Program-made: the position numbers and the translations under genes
The notes under the pieces: model-generated
Database searches by the model: none
What the model saw: the letters and a program-made list of their open reading frames with translations, nothing else
What the model was told of the DNA's origin: nothing
In this document: positions 1 through 7,830 of the stretch, piece by piece
Layout: each line of letters starts with the position of its first letter
Position numbering within the stretch: position 1 is the first letter of the stretch
Assembly (NCBI GenBank): GCA_025062245.1
Contig: JANXAD010000014.1
Coordinates: 257-40,498 of the forward strand
DNA: 40,242 nucleotides
Reading direction: 5' to 3'
From: Thermodesulfobacteriaceae bacterium
GTDB lineage: Bacteria; Desulfobacterota; Thermodesulfobacteria; Thermodesulfobacteriales; Thermodesulfobacteriaceae

Positions 1-168
1 TGCCTCTTCTCTTCGTAGTTTCTCTATGTCTTCTTCTGCCTTTATGGCTCGCCACCACCAGCGCATCACTCCCTTAATCTCCGATGGCCTAAGCTCAGGG
101 GTTCTTCCATCAGCTCCCGCCATAAACAAGGGCGTAATAACCTTACACTTAAGTTTAAGTTCGTACAC
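1..168 (-). CDS. cmr1: Cmr1, type III-B CRISPR-Cas RAMP protein (N-terminal 56 codons; runs off left edge)
   Basis: The open frame starts at a GTG (168-166) right after an in-frame TAA, with a strong AGGAGG Shine-Dalgarno 6 nt upstream, and stays open to the window edge. The visible protein has the start of the Cmr1 RAMP fold: ITPLFMAGADG near residues 10-20, then ELRPSEIKGVMRWWWRA near residues 24-40. That is the family's characteristic pattern of a TPLF-GG loop followed by LRPxxIKGxxRxWWR. Cmr1 is a subunit of the Cmr effector complex, which cleaves RNA matching CRISPR spacers, and it is often the first gene of cmr operons. Its own promoter directly upstream (212-240) fits a first gene. The rest of the operon and any array would lie outside the window. 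The family call is firm from the motif; how complete the system is cannot be seen. Confidence 0.85.
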   Translation of the reverse strand, partial: MYELKLKCKVITPLFMAGADGRTPELRPSEIKGVMRWWWRAIKAEEDIEKLRREEA

Positions 169-211
169 TTAACTCCTCCTTAAAGCCCTTTTTTGTATTA
201 CTTTCAAAATA

Positions 212-240
212 TTAATAATAAAAAATTTCTAAAAAGTCAA
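212..240 (-). promoter_or_regulatory. Promoter of the cmr1 operon
   Basis: On the minus strand, TTGACT (240-235) and TATTAA (217-212) are separated by 17 nt, about 44 nt before the cmr1 GTG. It diverges from the tRNA-Leu promoter. This is a sigma70-type match read by eye in AT-rich DNA. Confidence 0.5.
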
Positions 241-308
241 GAATAAATTTGGCAGAAGTAAAAAACTCAAAATCTTAAAGACTTTTTTAATAAAAAAATT
301 TGATGAGG

Positions 309-336
309 TTGAAATTTTTTTCTTTTAAATTAATAT
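309..336 (+). promoter_or_regulatory. Promoter of tRNA-Leu
   Basis: TTGAAA (309-314), a 16-nt spacer and TAATAT (331-336) put the start of transcription about 20 nt before the tRNA. The spacing and strand fit the tRNA gene. Confidence 0.5.
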
Positions 337-366
337 AGATTTAATCGCCTTTTATAGATAGGTTTA

Positions 367-454
367 GCCCGGGTGGCGGAATTAGGAAGACGCTGTGGAC
401 TTAAAATCCACTGGAGGTAAACCCTCCGTGCCGGTTCGAGTCCGGCCCCGGGCA
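367..454 (+). tRNA. tRNA-Leu (anticodon UAA)
   Basis: The 88-nt sequence folds as a class II tRNA. The acceptor stem GCCCGGG (367-373) pairs with CCCGGGC (447-453), and A454 is the discriminator. The anticodon stem GTGGA/TCCAC (395-399/407-411) encloses anticodon TAA at 402-404. A long variable arm (about 412-429) and a T-arm with loop TTCGAGT (435-441) follow. CCA is not encoded. The long variable arm and the UAA anticodon define tRNA-Leu. It stands alone between the cmr operon and a decayed helicase, so it could mark the edge of an accessory region. Confidence 0.97.
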
Positions 455-479
455 CTCTAAAATAAAAGGTCTTCTTTTT

Positions 480-1140
480 CTATTTACCAAAATATATTTC
501 TCTAATTTCTAAGATTTTTTTGAGCGCAAAAATTCTCTACTCTTCTCTTAATTTGAGATATACCTTCCAAGCAAGAAATACCTTTAAACTCATCTTTCTT
601 TACTTCCAAAGGTAAAATACATCTCTTAATTTTTCGTCCCTACTTTTTAAATAAACAATTTCTACTTCCTTACCTTCAAAACAAGCCCGTTGCAAGAGGC
701 TTGATTTTATGTTCTATCTGAAAACCTTCCTTTAATCTTAATACTAAAGGAGCTAAAAGCTCATCAAGTTCCATCTTTCCTCTAAATTTGCCTTCCAATT
801 CAAACACAGGGCCTTTCAACTTTCCCAATTTTAAGAGATTAATTTCTTCAATCCTTACCTTAGTAGAGGTAATTGATTGTTTGTTTGAGGTAACCACTCC
901 GTTTTAACTTCCTAATCTTTTCAAGAGTAATATTAAGCCTAAAACCAAAAAGAATGAATAGTTTGACCTCCGATATTTAAAGTAGCATTCCTTCTGCAGG
1001 AGCAAAAACTACTTTAGACTTTTTTAAGATACTTAAGCAAATATCTAAGAAAAATAGATTTACCAATACCAGCTCTTCCAGTAATTAATACATTTTTTTT
1101 GGAATTTTTACTGATAATTTTCCTAAGTTTTCTGAAACTC
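480..1140 (-). pseudogene. Decayed PIF1-type DNA helicase with WYL-like C-terminal remnant
   Basis: No intact gene exists here, but minus-strand fragments line up as one ancestral protein. A P-loop segment (about 1135-1020) reads NVLITGRAGIGKSIFLRYLL and ends at a stop. A shifted frame then continues with VVFAPAEG, and another shift gives NIGGQTIHSF (about 985-955), the motif Ia region typical of PIF1/RecD-like helicases. The open stretch 897-676 contains GPVFELEGKF and LVLRLKEGFQ, resembling the segment before the QVMF motif of the same family. Fragments at about 660-480 (EGKEVEIVYLKSRDEK, then KKILEIREI in another frame) resemble a WYL-type C-terminal domain. Several frameshifts, stops and a large internal deletion mean it is dead. 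The helicase identity is fairly secure from the P-loop/GGQTIHSF pair; the WYL part is inference. Confidence 0.65.
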
Positions 1141-1220
1141 AAGATTAAAATCAAGATTAACTTTAGACACTTTTTAGCAATTAAATTTGTATATTATTAG
1201 GACAAACAATCTTAAGCTAC

Positions 1221-2492
1221 CTATAGATCGTAAATTTTATCTTTTAAAATGACCTTCTTTACTCTACCTTGTAATTCTTGATTAAGAAAGGGAGTATTTT
1301 TACTTTTAGATTTTATTAAATCCTCGGTCAGAATATATTTTTCATAAGGAGAAACTAAGATAACTTCTGCTAAGACATTACTTTTAAAACTGGGAGGTTC
1401 TATTTTCAAAATCTTAGAAGGATTTAAAATTAGATATTCTGCAAGTTTAAGAGGACTTAATATTTCCTCTCTTACCAAATTAAGGGAAAGGGGAAATAGG
1501 GTTTGTAAGCCTAACATTCCAAAACTTGCCCATTCAAATTCTACTTTCTTTTCCAATTCACTGTGAGGAGCGTGATCACTTGAAATAACCTCTATGATTC
1601 CTTCCTTTAAAGCCTGTTTTATAGCATAAACATCTTCCTCACCTCTTAAAGGAGGATTAACCTTAGCTAAGGTATTATAATTCTCTACCTCCTTTTCGGT
1701 AAGAGTAAAATAGTGAGGGCAAGTTTCTGCAGTAAAGGGAATTCCCTCCTCTTTAGCCCATCTTAAAAAAGGAAGAACCTCTTTACTTGAAATATGGGCT
1801 AAATGAACTGGATAGTTAGTATCCTTAGCTAAAAGTAAGTCCCTTATAACTCCTATGACTTCAGCCATAGCAGGAATTTCTTTCAATCCTAATTTAGCAG
1901 ACATCTTCCCTTGATTTACCTGTCCGCCCTCAGTTAGACTGTGATCCTCACAGTGAGAAATAACAGGGAGGTCAAAATTTTTAGCATAATGTAAGGCTCT
2001 TTTCATTAGTTCTGAATTTTGAACCCACCTTCCATCATCAGATAAAGCTACTGCCCCAGACCTTTTGAGTCTCCCAAACTCTGTAAGTTCTTTTCCCTCT
2101 TGATTTTTAGTAATACAAGCAATAGGTAGAACCTTAACCCATCCTTTTTCTTGAGCTTTTTTTATTATATAGTTGGTAACTTCTGGTGTATCGTTAGGAG
2201 GTTTAGTGTTAGGCATGCAAGCAACTCTTAAAACTCCTCCATAAAGAGCAGCTAATGTTCCAGAAGTTATATCTTCCTTCCATTCTTCTCCAGGGTCTCT
2301 TAAATGAACATGGATATCTACCAGTCCTGGTAAAATCCAAAGACCTTCAGCCCAAATTAATTCCACTTTTTCGGAAATTTCTATATTTCTTTCCCACCCT
2401 ACTATTCTACCTTCCTCTATTAAAAGGTCTCCTACTATATCAAGATTTTGAGAAGGGTCAATCAATCTTCCTCTTTTTATAAGAATTTTCAT
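1221..2492 (-). CDS. pyrC: Dihydroorotase (type I)
   Basis: This enzyme cyclises N-carbamoyl-aspartate to dihydroorotate, the third step of pyrimidine synthesis. I chose the ATG at 2492 (MKILIKRG), 4 nt after the pyrB stop, giving 423 aa; a GTG at 2507 would add five residues and overlap pyrB. Amidohydrolase metal ligands are visible: HVH at 61-63 within HVHLRDPG, an aspartate in SDDG (152-153) where some relatives have a carboxylated lysine, H180 (SHCED), H233 (LAHISS) and D306 (SSDHAPH). SDDG instead of a modified lysine is typical of the type I enzymes that work with PyrB. It is the last gene of the operon and directly follows pyrB, so the two steps are likely co-translated. Confidence 0.95.
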   Translation of the reverse strand: MKILIKRGRLIDPSQNLDIVGDLLIEEGRIVGWERNIEISEKVELIWAEGLWILPGLVDIHVHLRDPGEEWKEDITSGTLAALYGGVLRVACMPNTKPPNDTPEVTNYIIKKAQEKGWVKVLPIACITKNQEGKELTEFGRLKRSGAVALSDDGRWVQNSELMKRALHYAKNFDLPVISHCEDHSLTEGGQVNQGKMSAKLGLKEIPAMAEVIGVIRDLLLAKDTNYPVHLAHISSKEVLPFLRWAKEEGIPFTAETCPHYFTLTEKEVENYNTLAKVNPPLRGEEDVYAIKQALKEGIIEVISSDHAPHSELEKKVEFEWASFGMLGLQTLFPLSLNLVREEILSPLKLAEYLILNPSKILKIEPPSFKSNVLAEVILVSPYEKYILTEDLIKSKSKNTPFLNQELQGRVKKVILKDKIYDL

Positions 2493-2496
2493 ACTT

Positions 2497-3426
2497 TTAA
2501 TCACCACTTAAAAGTCTTAATAAGATAGCCATTCTCATAGCTACTCCATTTTCTACCTGATCTAAGATCACTTGGAAGGGATATTTTTCCAATTCGGGAT
2601 CAAGTTCTACTCCCCAGTTTATAGGACCAGGATGCATAAGTAAAGCCCCTTCTTTAATCCACCCTAAGTGTTGAGGTTTTAAACCAAAAAATTCGTGATA
2701 TTCTTGAAAACTTGGCAAAAGAGCCTTTCCATGTCTCTCCTTTTGAATTCTTAAGGCAATAACTATATCTGCATTTTCAAGGGCAGTTTTTAAATTATAA
2801 CAAACTTTAAAGGAATGAGGCTTAAGTCTAAAGTATTCTTCTTCCTTAGGTTCGGGTAATAGAAACCCTGGTCCTGAAACATATACCACTGACCCCATTT
2901 TTTGAAAGGCTAAAATATCAGAATGGGCTACCCGACTATGTTTGATATCTCCTATTATAGCCACTTTTAGATCTGAAAGAGTTCCCAGTTTTTCTTTTAC
3001 AGTCATTAAATCAAGAAGGGCTTGAGTAGGATGGGCATGGGTTCCATCTCCTGCGTTAATGATAGGAAGATTGATATATTTAGCTAAAAAGTGAGGAACT
3101 CCGCAAAGAGGATGCCTTATTACGAAAAGGTTAGTTCCCAGGGCTTCTAAATTTTTAACGGTATCTAATAAGCTCTCCCCTTTTTCAATACTTGTACCCT
3201 TAGCAGTAAAGGTCAGGGTATCTGCAGATAAAATTTTAGCTGCTCTCTCAAAGGAGAAGCGAGTCCTGGTTGAGGGTTCATAAAAAAGAAGAGCAATTAA
3301 TTTTCCTCTTAAAGTTGGAACCTTAGGAATAGGCCGAGATAAAATTTCCTTTAAATTTTCAGCTAAAAGAAGAAGATCCTCAATTTCTTCCTTAGACAAA
3401 CTCTCTACATCTAAAAGGTTTTTCAT
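2497..3426 (-). CDS. pyrB: Aspartate carbamoyltransferase catalytic subunit
   Basis: It joins carbamoyl phosphate and aspartate, the committed step of pyrimidine synthesis. The 309-aa length is normal. The carbamoyl-phosphate loop STRTR is at residues 52-56, the 80s-loop KGES follows near 82-85, HPTQALLD is at 132-139 and the aspartate-domain HPGPINWGVE is at 265-274. It sits 3 nt after the LOG-family gene and just before pyrC. No regulatory subunit (pyrI) is in this window, so it may be an unregulated trimer or act in complex with the adjacent type I dihydroorotase, as described in Aquifex. That complex is inferred from the gene pairing only. Confidence 0.96.
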   Translation of the reverse strand: MKNLLDVESLSKEEIEDLLLLAENLKEILSRPIPKVPTLRGKLIALLFYEPSTRTRFSFERAAKILSADTLTFTAKGTSIEKGESLLDTVKNLEALGTNLFVIRHPLCGVPHFLAKYINLPIINAGDGTHAHPTQALLDLMTVKEKLGTLSDLKVAIIGDIKHSRVAHSDILAFQKMGSVVYVSGPGFLLPEPKEEEYFRLKPHSFKVCYNLKTALENADIVIALRIQKERHGKALLPSFQEYHEFFGLKPQHLGWIKEGALLMHPGPINWGVELDPELEKYPFQVILDQVENGVAMRMAILLRLLSGD

Positions 3427-3429
3427 ATA

Positions 3430-4110
3430 TCAAAACCAAAGTTTATCCTTTATATAATCTATTATTTCTTGAGGTTCATCTAAAATTTTAAAAAGTTCTA
3501 AATCAGAGGGAGAAATTTTATTAGTGCCAATAAGTAGATTAACAAACCACTGATAAAGAGGATTCCAAAATTCCTGGCCTACCAAAATTATAGGAATTGG
3601 TCTTATTTTACGAGTTTGAACCAGCGTTAGAATTTCAAACATTTCATCTAAGGTGCCAAATCCACCTGGAAAAAATACAAAAGCTACAGAGTATTTAGCC
3701 ATCATCACCTTTCTTACAAAGAAATACTTAAATTCCAACCTAACATTAGTATAAGGATTAGGCTCCTGTTCTAAGGGTAACTTAATATTTAATCCTACTG
3801 AATATCCTCCTTCTTCATAAGCTCCTTTATTAGCAGCTTCCATAATACCAGGACCGCCTCCAGTAATCACTGAAAAACCAGACTTAGCTAACAGATGCCC
3901 TAAGGTTTCAGCTTTTTTATAGTCTGGATGTTCTGAAGGCACTCTGGAGGAGCCAAAAACCGTAACCCCAGGATAAACCTTAGGTAAAACTTCAAAACCA
4001 TCTACAAATTCAGCCATAATTTTGAACAATCTCCAAGACTCTTTAGCAGCTAAACTTTCTAAAACATATTGCTTTTCCTCTAAAAATTTTTCTTTAAGAT
4101 ATTTTTCCAT
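3430..4110 (-). CDS. LOG-family nucleotide phosphoribohydrolase-like protein (TIGR00730 type)
   Basis: This 226-aa Rossmann-fold protein carries the family signatures GGGPGIMEA (84-92) and PGGFGTLDE (148-156), with an R-K pair at 133-134 between them. LOG/YgdH-type enzymes cleave the N-glycosidic bond of nucleoside 5'-monophosphates to release base and ribose phosphate. Older annotations call the family lysine decarboxylase, which the motif does not support. It overlaps the 3' end of recO by 17 nt and precedes pyrB by 3 nt. Operon placement beside pyrB/pyrC suggests a nucleotide salvage or clean-up role, which is inference; the substrate cannot be read from the sequence. Confidence 0.88.
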   Translation of the reverse strand: MEKYLKEKFLEEKQYVLESLAAKESWRLFKIMAEFVDGFEVLPKVYPGVTVFGSSRVPSEHPDYKKAETLGHLLAKSGFSVITGGGPGIMEAANKGAYEEGGYSVGLNIKLPLEQEPNPYTNVRLEFKYFFVRKVMMAKYSVAFVFFPGGFGTLDEMFEILTLVQTRKIRPIPIILVGQEFWNPLYQWFVNLLIGTNKISPSDLELFKILDEPQEIIDYIKDKLWF

Positions 4111-4870
4111 TAGATAGGGCTTCCTTTAAAATTCTTAAAGATTTTCCTTTATAGGATAAAAAATAACTTACATATTTTTCCCCTAACTCGATAAGGGTCT
4201 TTACCTCTGAAAAGGTTAACATACTTAAAAACTCTTTTAAATTTATTGGGATTTTAATAAATTTTCTTAAAAGTTCAATAACGCCTTGATCTAATAAAAA
4301 ACTTTCCCCGTCTTTACAATTTATACATAAAATTCCTCCTAAAGGGATTGAAAAATAATAAAGTCTTTGAATAACTCTGTAACAACTTACACAATAATCA
4401 AGCTGAGGCTTCCATCCTAAAAAACCCATAAAATTCCACTCAAAATAACTTTTTAATATCTCTAAAGCCTTAACTTTAAAAGTACTTTCTAAAGAAAGTT
4501 CATTAACTAACTTTAAAAATTCTTTAATCCAAAAAAAATATTCTACTTCTAACTTGGGATAACTAACTTGAGATAAAACTTCGTTTATGTAAGAAAAAAG
4601 AAGAAACTTTGAATAATCTTTTCTTAAATTTTCAGGAAGATATTTGAGATCGGCAACCTCCAAAATAGGAATTTCTTCTTGGCCTTTTTTTCTAAAATGG
4701 GCATAAATAAAATTAAATTCCTCTAATACATTTACAAATCTTCTCTTACTTTTTTGAGCTCCCTTGGCTATGGATAAAATTTTTCCTGAAGGAGTTAGTA
4801 ACTCTAATAAAAGATCCTTTTCTCCTATTTTTTCTTTATTTAACACATAGGCTTCAGAGCAAAAAAACAT
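4094..4870 (-). CDS. recO: DNA repair protein RecO
   Basis: RecO works with RecR to displace SSB and load RecA at gaps and breaks. The 258-aa protein begins with the OB-fold region (SEAYVLNKEKIGEKDLLLEL, then TPSGKILSIAKGAQKSKRRF), followed by a helical C-terminal domain. A zinc-binding knuckle is present at C160/C163 and C182/C185 (YCVSC and LCINC). The start ATG lies 13 nt after the upstream SurA-like gene, and the 3' end overlaps the LOG gene by 17 nt, so it is co-expressed with both. Confidence 0.9.
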   Translation of the reverse strand: MFFCSEAYVLNKEKIGEKDLLLELLTPSGKILSIAKGAQKSKRRFVNVLEEFNFIYAHFRKKGQEEIPILEVADLKYLPENLRKDYSKFLLFSYINEVLSQVSYPKLEVEYFFWIKEFLKLVNELSLESTFKVKALEILKSYFEWNFMGFLGWKPQLDYCVSCYRVIQRLYYFSIPLGGILCINCKDGESFLLDQGVIELLRKFIKIPINLKEFLSMLTFSEVKTLIELGEKYVSYFLSYKGKSLRILKEALSNGKIS

Positions 4871-4883
4871 TTTGTGTAAAAAT

Positions 4884-5804
4884 TTAAAGATAAATTCTTA
4901 TATATTTTTTTTCCTTAAGCTCTTTAATCCACTTTTCTATAAATTCCTGAGTTTTTTTTAAAAAAAGTTGTTGATAAAGTGACTCTTTTAATTCTTCATA
5001 AGAAGGAGGTATCCCTTCTGTTTTTTTTAGCAATTTTAATATTTGATAAGATTTTTCTCTTTTTAGGGGAAAAGTTAGTTCTCCAGGGTTAAGTTTTTTT
5101 AATTCTTTTAAAAGTTCAAGGGCTATTTCATCCTCTTTAAAAACTACTTCTTTAATATATTGAAGAGAAGGGCTATATTTTTGAAAAATTTCTTCCATAG
5201 AGATTCCTGTTAAAAGTTCTTTATAAATAACTTCAGCTAAACTTTGTTCTCCATTAATTATCAAGATAGAAAGCCAATACTGAGGAATTCTTGAATACTT
5301 CTCAATTTCCTGTTGATACATTTTCTTTAATTCCTCATCGGTTATTAAGATTTTTTCTCTAACTTGCCATTGGATAAATCTAATTTTTAAAATATCATCC
5401 CTAAGTCTTTCCTTGTAATTTTCGTAACTTATCCCTTCTTTTTGTAAGAAATCTTCTAATTTTTCCTTTCCTCCTATTTCTTTAATCTGATAATTTAGAT
5501 ACTCCTCTAACTCTTTATCAGATACAGAAATCCCATATTTTTTAGCTTCCCTTTTAATTACCGTTTCTTCAACCCATTGTTCTAAAAATCTTTTTCTGAT
5601 TTGATTTTTAAGATTTTCTTTTTCTATTAAGGAAAGTTCTGCTTTAATAAATTTGTCAAAGTAGGGTTTACAGAGCTCATCAAGTTCATAAAGAGTTAAA
5701 AAATCCTCTCCTATTACAGCTACAATCTGATTTACCACTTCGGCTTTTAAAGTCTTTATCCAAAACAAAAAAAGTAAAAAAATTAATATCCAAGCTCTTT
5801 TCAT
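4884..5804 (-). CDS. SurA-like periplasmic chaperone with degenerate parvulin region
   Basis: A signal peptide (about residues 1-21, ending ..TLKA/EV) sends this 306-aa protein to the periplasm. Residues about 22-170 match the SurA N-terminal chaperone region (VNQIVAVIGEDFLTLYELDE, then helical segments with ISVSDKELEEYL). The part where a PPIase domain belongs (about 173-265) is present in outline (ISMEEIFQKYSPS, LNPGELTFPLK) but lacks the usual GGDLGW-like core, so isomerase activity is doubtful. It lies 1 nt after degP and 13 nt before recO. Together with DegP and the second isomerase upstream it forms an outer-membrane-protein folding group. The exact client set is unknown. Confidence 0.8.
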   Translation of the reverse strand: MKRAWILIFLLFLFWIKTLKAEVVNQIVAVIGEDFLTLYELDELCKPYFDKFIKAELSLIEKENLKNQIRKRFLEQWVEETVIKREAKKYGISVSDKELEEYLNYQIKEIGGKEKLEDFLQKEGISYENYKERLRDDILKIRFIQWQVREKILITDEELKKMYQQEIEKYSRIPQYWLSILIINGEQSLAEVIYKELLTGISMEEIFQKYSPSLQYIKEVVFKEDEIALELLKELKKLNPGELTFPLKREKSYQILKLLKKTEGIPPSYEELKESLYQQLFLKKTQEFIEKWIKELKEKKYIRIYL

Positions 5805-5805
5805 A

Positions 5806-7278
5806 CTAATCCAATTTTAAAGTAATATATTGTCTTCCATAGCGAGTTTTTATTCCCAAAAGCACCTTTCTATTTTGAAGAGAAGGTTTTAAAGCTTGGT
5901 AAAATTCTCTTAAATTTTTAATTTTTTTTCTATTAACTTCATCAATAATGATTCCAGGTGAAAGCCTTGCATAATCGGCAGGACTTTCAGGAATTACTTC
6001 CACAATTATTACTCCCTCAGCAGAAGGAAGACGATATTTTTTTTGCATTTCAGGAGTAATATCACTTACTAAAAAACCTAATTCTTCCAAAAAATTATTT
6101 AATTGTTCTAACTCTGTTTTAGAAGTCAAAATTTCCTTTTTAGGTGCCTCTATAGTTACCTTTTTTTCTATTTTTTGTCCATTTCTAATAATGTCTAAGA
6201 TAATTTCTGTTCCTGGTTTAGTAAGAAGAATATGACTTCTAAGTTCAGAGGCATTTTTCACAGATTTTTTATTTATAGCCACAATTACATCCTTTTCTTT
6301 AAGATCAGCCTTAGCAGCTGGTGAATCTGGAATGACTTCGGTAATCACCACTCCTTCGGTTATTTTAAGACCTAATTCCTCAGCTAAGGTAGGATTTAAA
6401 TCTTGAATAACAACTCCTAACCAACCTCTTTCTACCTTTCCCTTAGCCTTTAATTGTTCTACTACTGTTTTAACAATATTAATAGGTATTGCAAATCCAA
6501 TTCCCATATAGCCACCAGAGCGGGTAAATATAGCAGTATTCATTCCGATGACCTCTCCCCTCAAATTAAGAAGAGGACCTCCAGAATTACCTGGATTAAT
6601 AGCTGCATCTGTTTGAATAAAATCCTCTATATCTGAAATTCCTATTCCACTTCTTCCCTTAGCACTTATGACCCCCACTGTAATAGTATGGGTTAATCCA
6701 AAGGGATTTCCAATAGCGATTACCCATTCTCCAATTCTCAATAAATCTGAGTTGCCTAAGGTTAGAACAGGAAGATTAGTAGCCTCTATTTTGAGTAAAG
6801 CTACATCTGAAAAGGGATCGGTGCCTATAACCTTAGCCTTAAAAAATCTGCCATCTACTAATTTTACAGTAATTTTTTGAGCACCTTCTATAACATGGTT
6901 ATTAGTAACAATATAGCCATCCTTAGATAAAATAAATCCTGAGCCAGCCCCTCTTTCCTTATATCTGGGAGGAGAAAAAAACCGTTTAAAAAATTCATCT
7001 CCAAAAAATTCCATAGGAGGCATCTGTCTAAAGGGAGAAGTTATGACCCTTTCAGTTTCTATATAAACTACTGCAGGAGCAGCTTTTTCAGCTATAAAAG
7101 AAAAGGCTTCAGAAAGCTTTTGAGCTGCACTTAAACTTTCAGAAGATAACCTAATATTATCTTCGGCTACCAGTCCCTTATTATGAAACTTAGTCCAAAT
7201 TTGCTTTCCACCCCAGCCTAAAAGAAAACTAAGTATAATTAAAAATATAATAAAAAGAGGTCCTCTAACTTTTATCAT
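5806..7278 (-). CDS. degP: DegP/HtrA-type periplasmic serine protease
   Basis: It degrades, and may chaperone, misfolded envelope proteins. The 490 aa contain an N-terminal membrane or signal segment (about 6-24), a trypsin-like domain with catalytic triad H128 (TNNHVI), D158 (SDVALLKI) and S232 (GNSGGPLL), then two PDZ domains (about 285-375 and 395-485). A variable loop rich in F and P (81-105) precedes the protease core, as in DegP/DegQ LA-loops. No cleavable signal site is obvious, so it may stay membrane-anchored like DegS, but the two PDZ domains favour DegP/DegQ. It is packed between the exonuclease (3 nt) and the SurA-like gene (1 nt). Confidence 0.95.
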   Translation of the reverse strand: MIKVRGPLFIIFLIILSFLLGWGGKQIWTKFHNKGLVAEDNIRLSSESLSAAQKLSEAFSFIAEKAAPAVVYIETERVITSPFRQMPPMEFFGDEFFKRFFSPPRYKERGAGSGFILSKDGYIVTNNHVIEGAQKITVKLVDGRFFKAKVIGTDPFSDVALLKIEATNLPVLTLGNSDLLRIGEWVIAIGNPFGLTHTITVGVISAKGRSGIGISDIEDFIQTDAAINPGNSGGPLLNLRGEVIGMNTAIFTRSGGYMGIGFAIPINIVKTVVEQLKAKGKVERGWLGVVIQDLNPTLAEELGLKITEGVVITEVIPDSPAAKADLKEKDVIVAINKKSVKNASELRSHILLTKPGTEIILDIIRNGQKIEKKVTIEAPKKEILTSKTELEQLNNFLEELGFLVSDITPEMQKKYRLPSAEGVIIVEVIPESPADYARLSPGIIIDEVNRKKIKNLREFYQALKPSLQNRKVLLGIKTRYGRQYITLKLD

Positions 7279-7281
7279 GGT

Positions 7282-7830
7282 TTAAATTCTACCTCCCCTC
7301 TTTATTTTCAAAATTAAAAGATCTAAAATTTTCTTTAGATTGATCACATCTTCCTTATTATAAAGGATAAGTTTTCTTAGAGCCTCTTTATTCTTTTCCT
7401 TTTGCCATTTATCCCAAAGTTTAACAGCATCGTATCCATTTAAACCTTCGGTTTCTCTCTCAATCCCTAAAAGTTTTTCAACTTTTTTAAGACCCCCTTT
7501 GAGGCCAACTTCCTTAGATAAATGATATAAGTCTAAGTGCACATAAGGAGTTTGAAGAAAGGGAAATTTTTGTTTGATAAAGGGTAGGTCAAAATTTTCT
7601 CCTCCAAAGGTTACCCAAATGGGAGTAGAAATTAAAAAGTTTAAAGCCTTTTCCAAATTGAACCCATTAATGAAAGGGTAATAACATCCTTTTTTGAAAA
7701 TTCCAATTATAGTAATCTCATTTTTTTCTTTTGATAAACCTTCGGTTTCTATGTCTAAAAACAAAGTATGGGAAGGATATTTTAAATAGGCTTCCCACTT
7801 CTTTTTTAAAAAAAACCTACTTTGTTCCAT
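7282..7830 (-). CDS. YprB-like RNase H-fold exonuclease
   Basis: The 182-aa protein fits the YprB ribonuclease-H-like family of DEDD exonucleases. Visible catalytic acidic residues are D26 and E28 (LFLDIETEG), D81 (ENFDLPF) and D161 (YNKEDVINL), in the family order. Members are predicted nucleases of unknown in vivo substrate, often fused to or encoded near other DNA-metabolism proteins. It starts inside the end of the isomerase gene (14-nt overlap) and ends 3 nt before degP. The fold call is solid; whether DNA or RNA is the target is not visible. Confidence 0.8.
   Translation of the reverse strand: MEQSRFFLKKKWEAYLKYPSHTLFLDIETEGLSKEKNEITIIGIFKKGCYYPFINGFNLEKALNFLISTPIWVTFGGENFDLPFIKQKFPFLQTPYVHLDLYHLSKEVGLKGGLKKVEKLLGIERETEGLNGYDAVKLWDKWQKEKNKEALRKLILYNKEDVINLKKILDLLILKIKRGGRI

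Noticed and set aside
676-897. Free-standing 73-aa gene
   Set aside because: It lines up with neighbouring fragments as part of the broken helicase, lacks a ribosome site and starts in the middle of the family's sequence.
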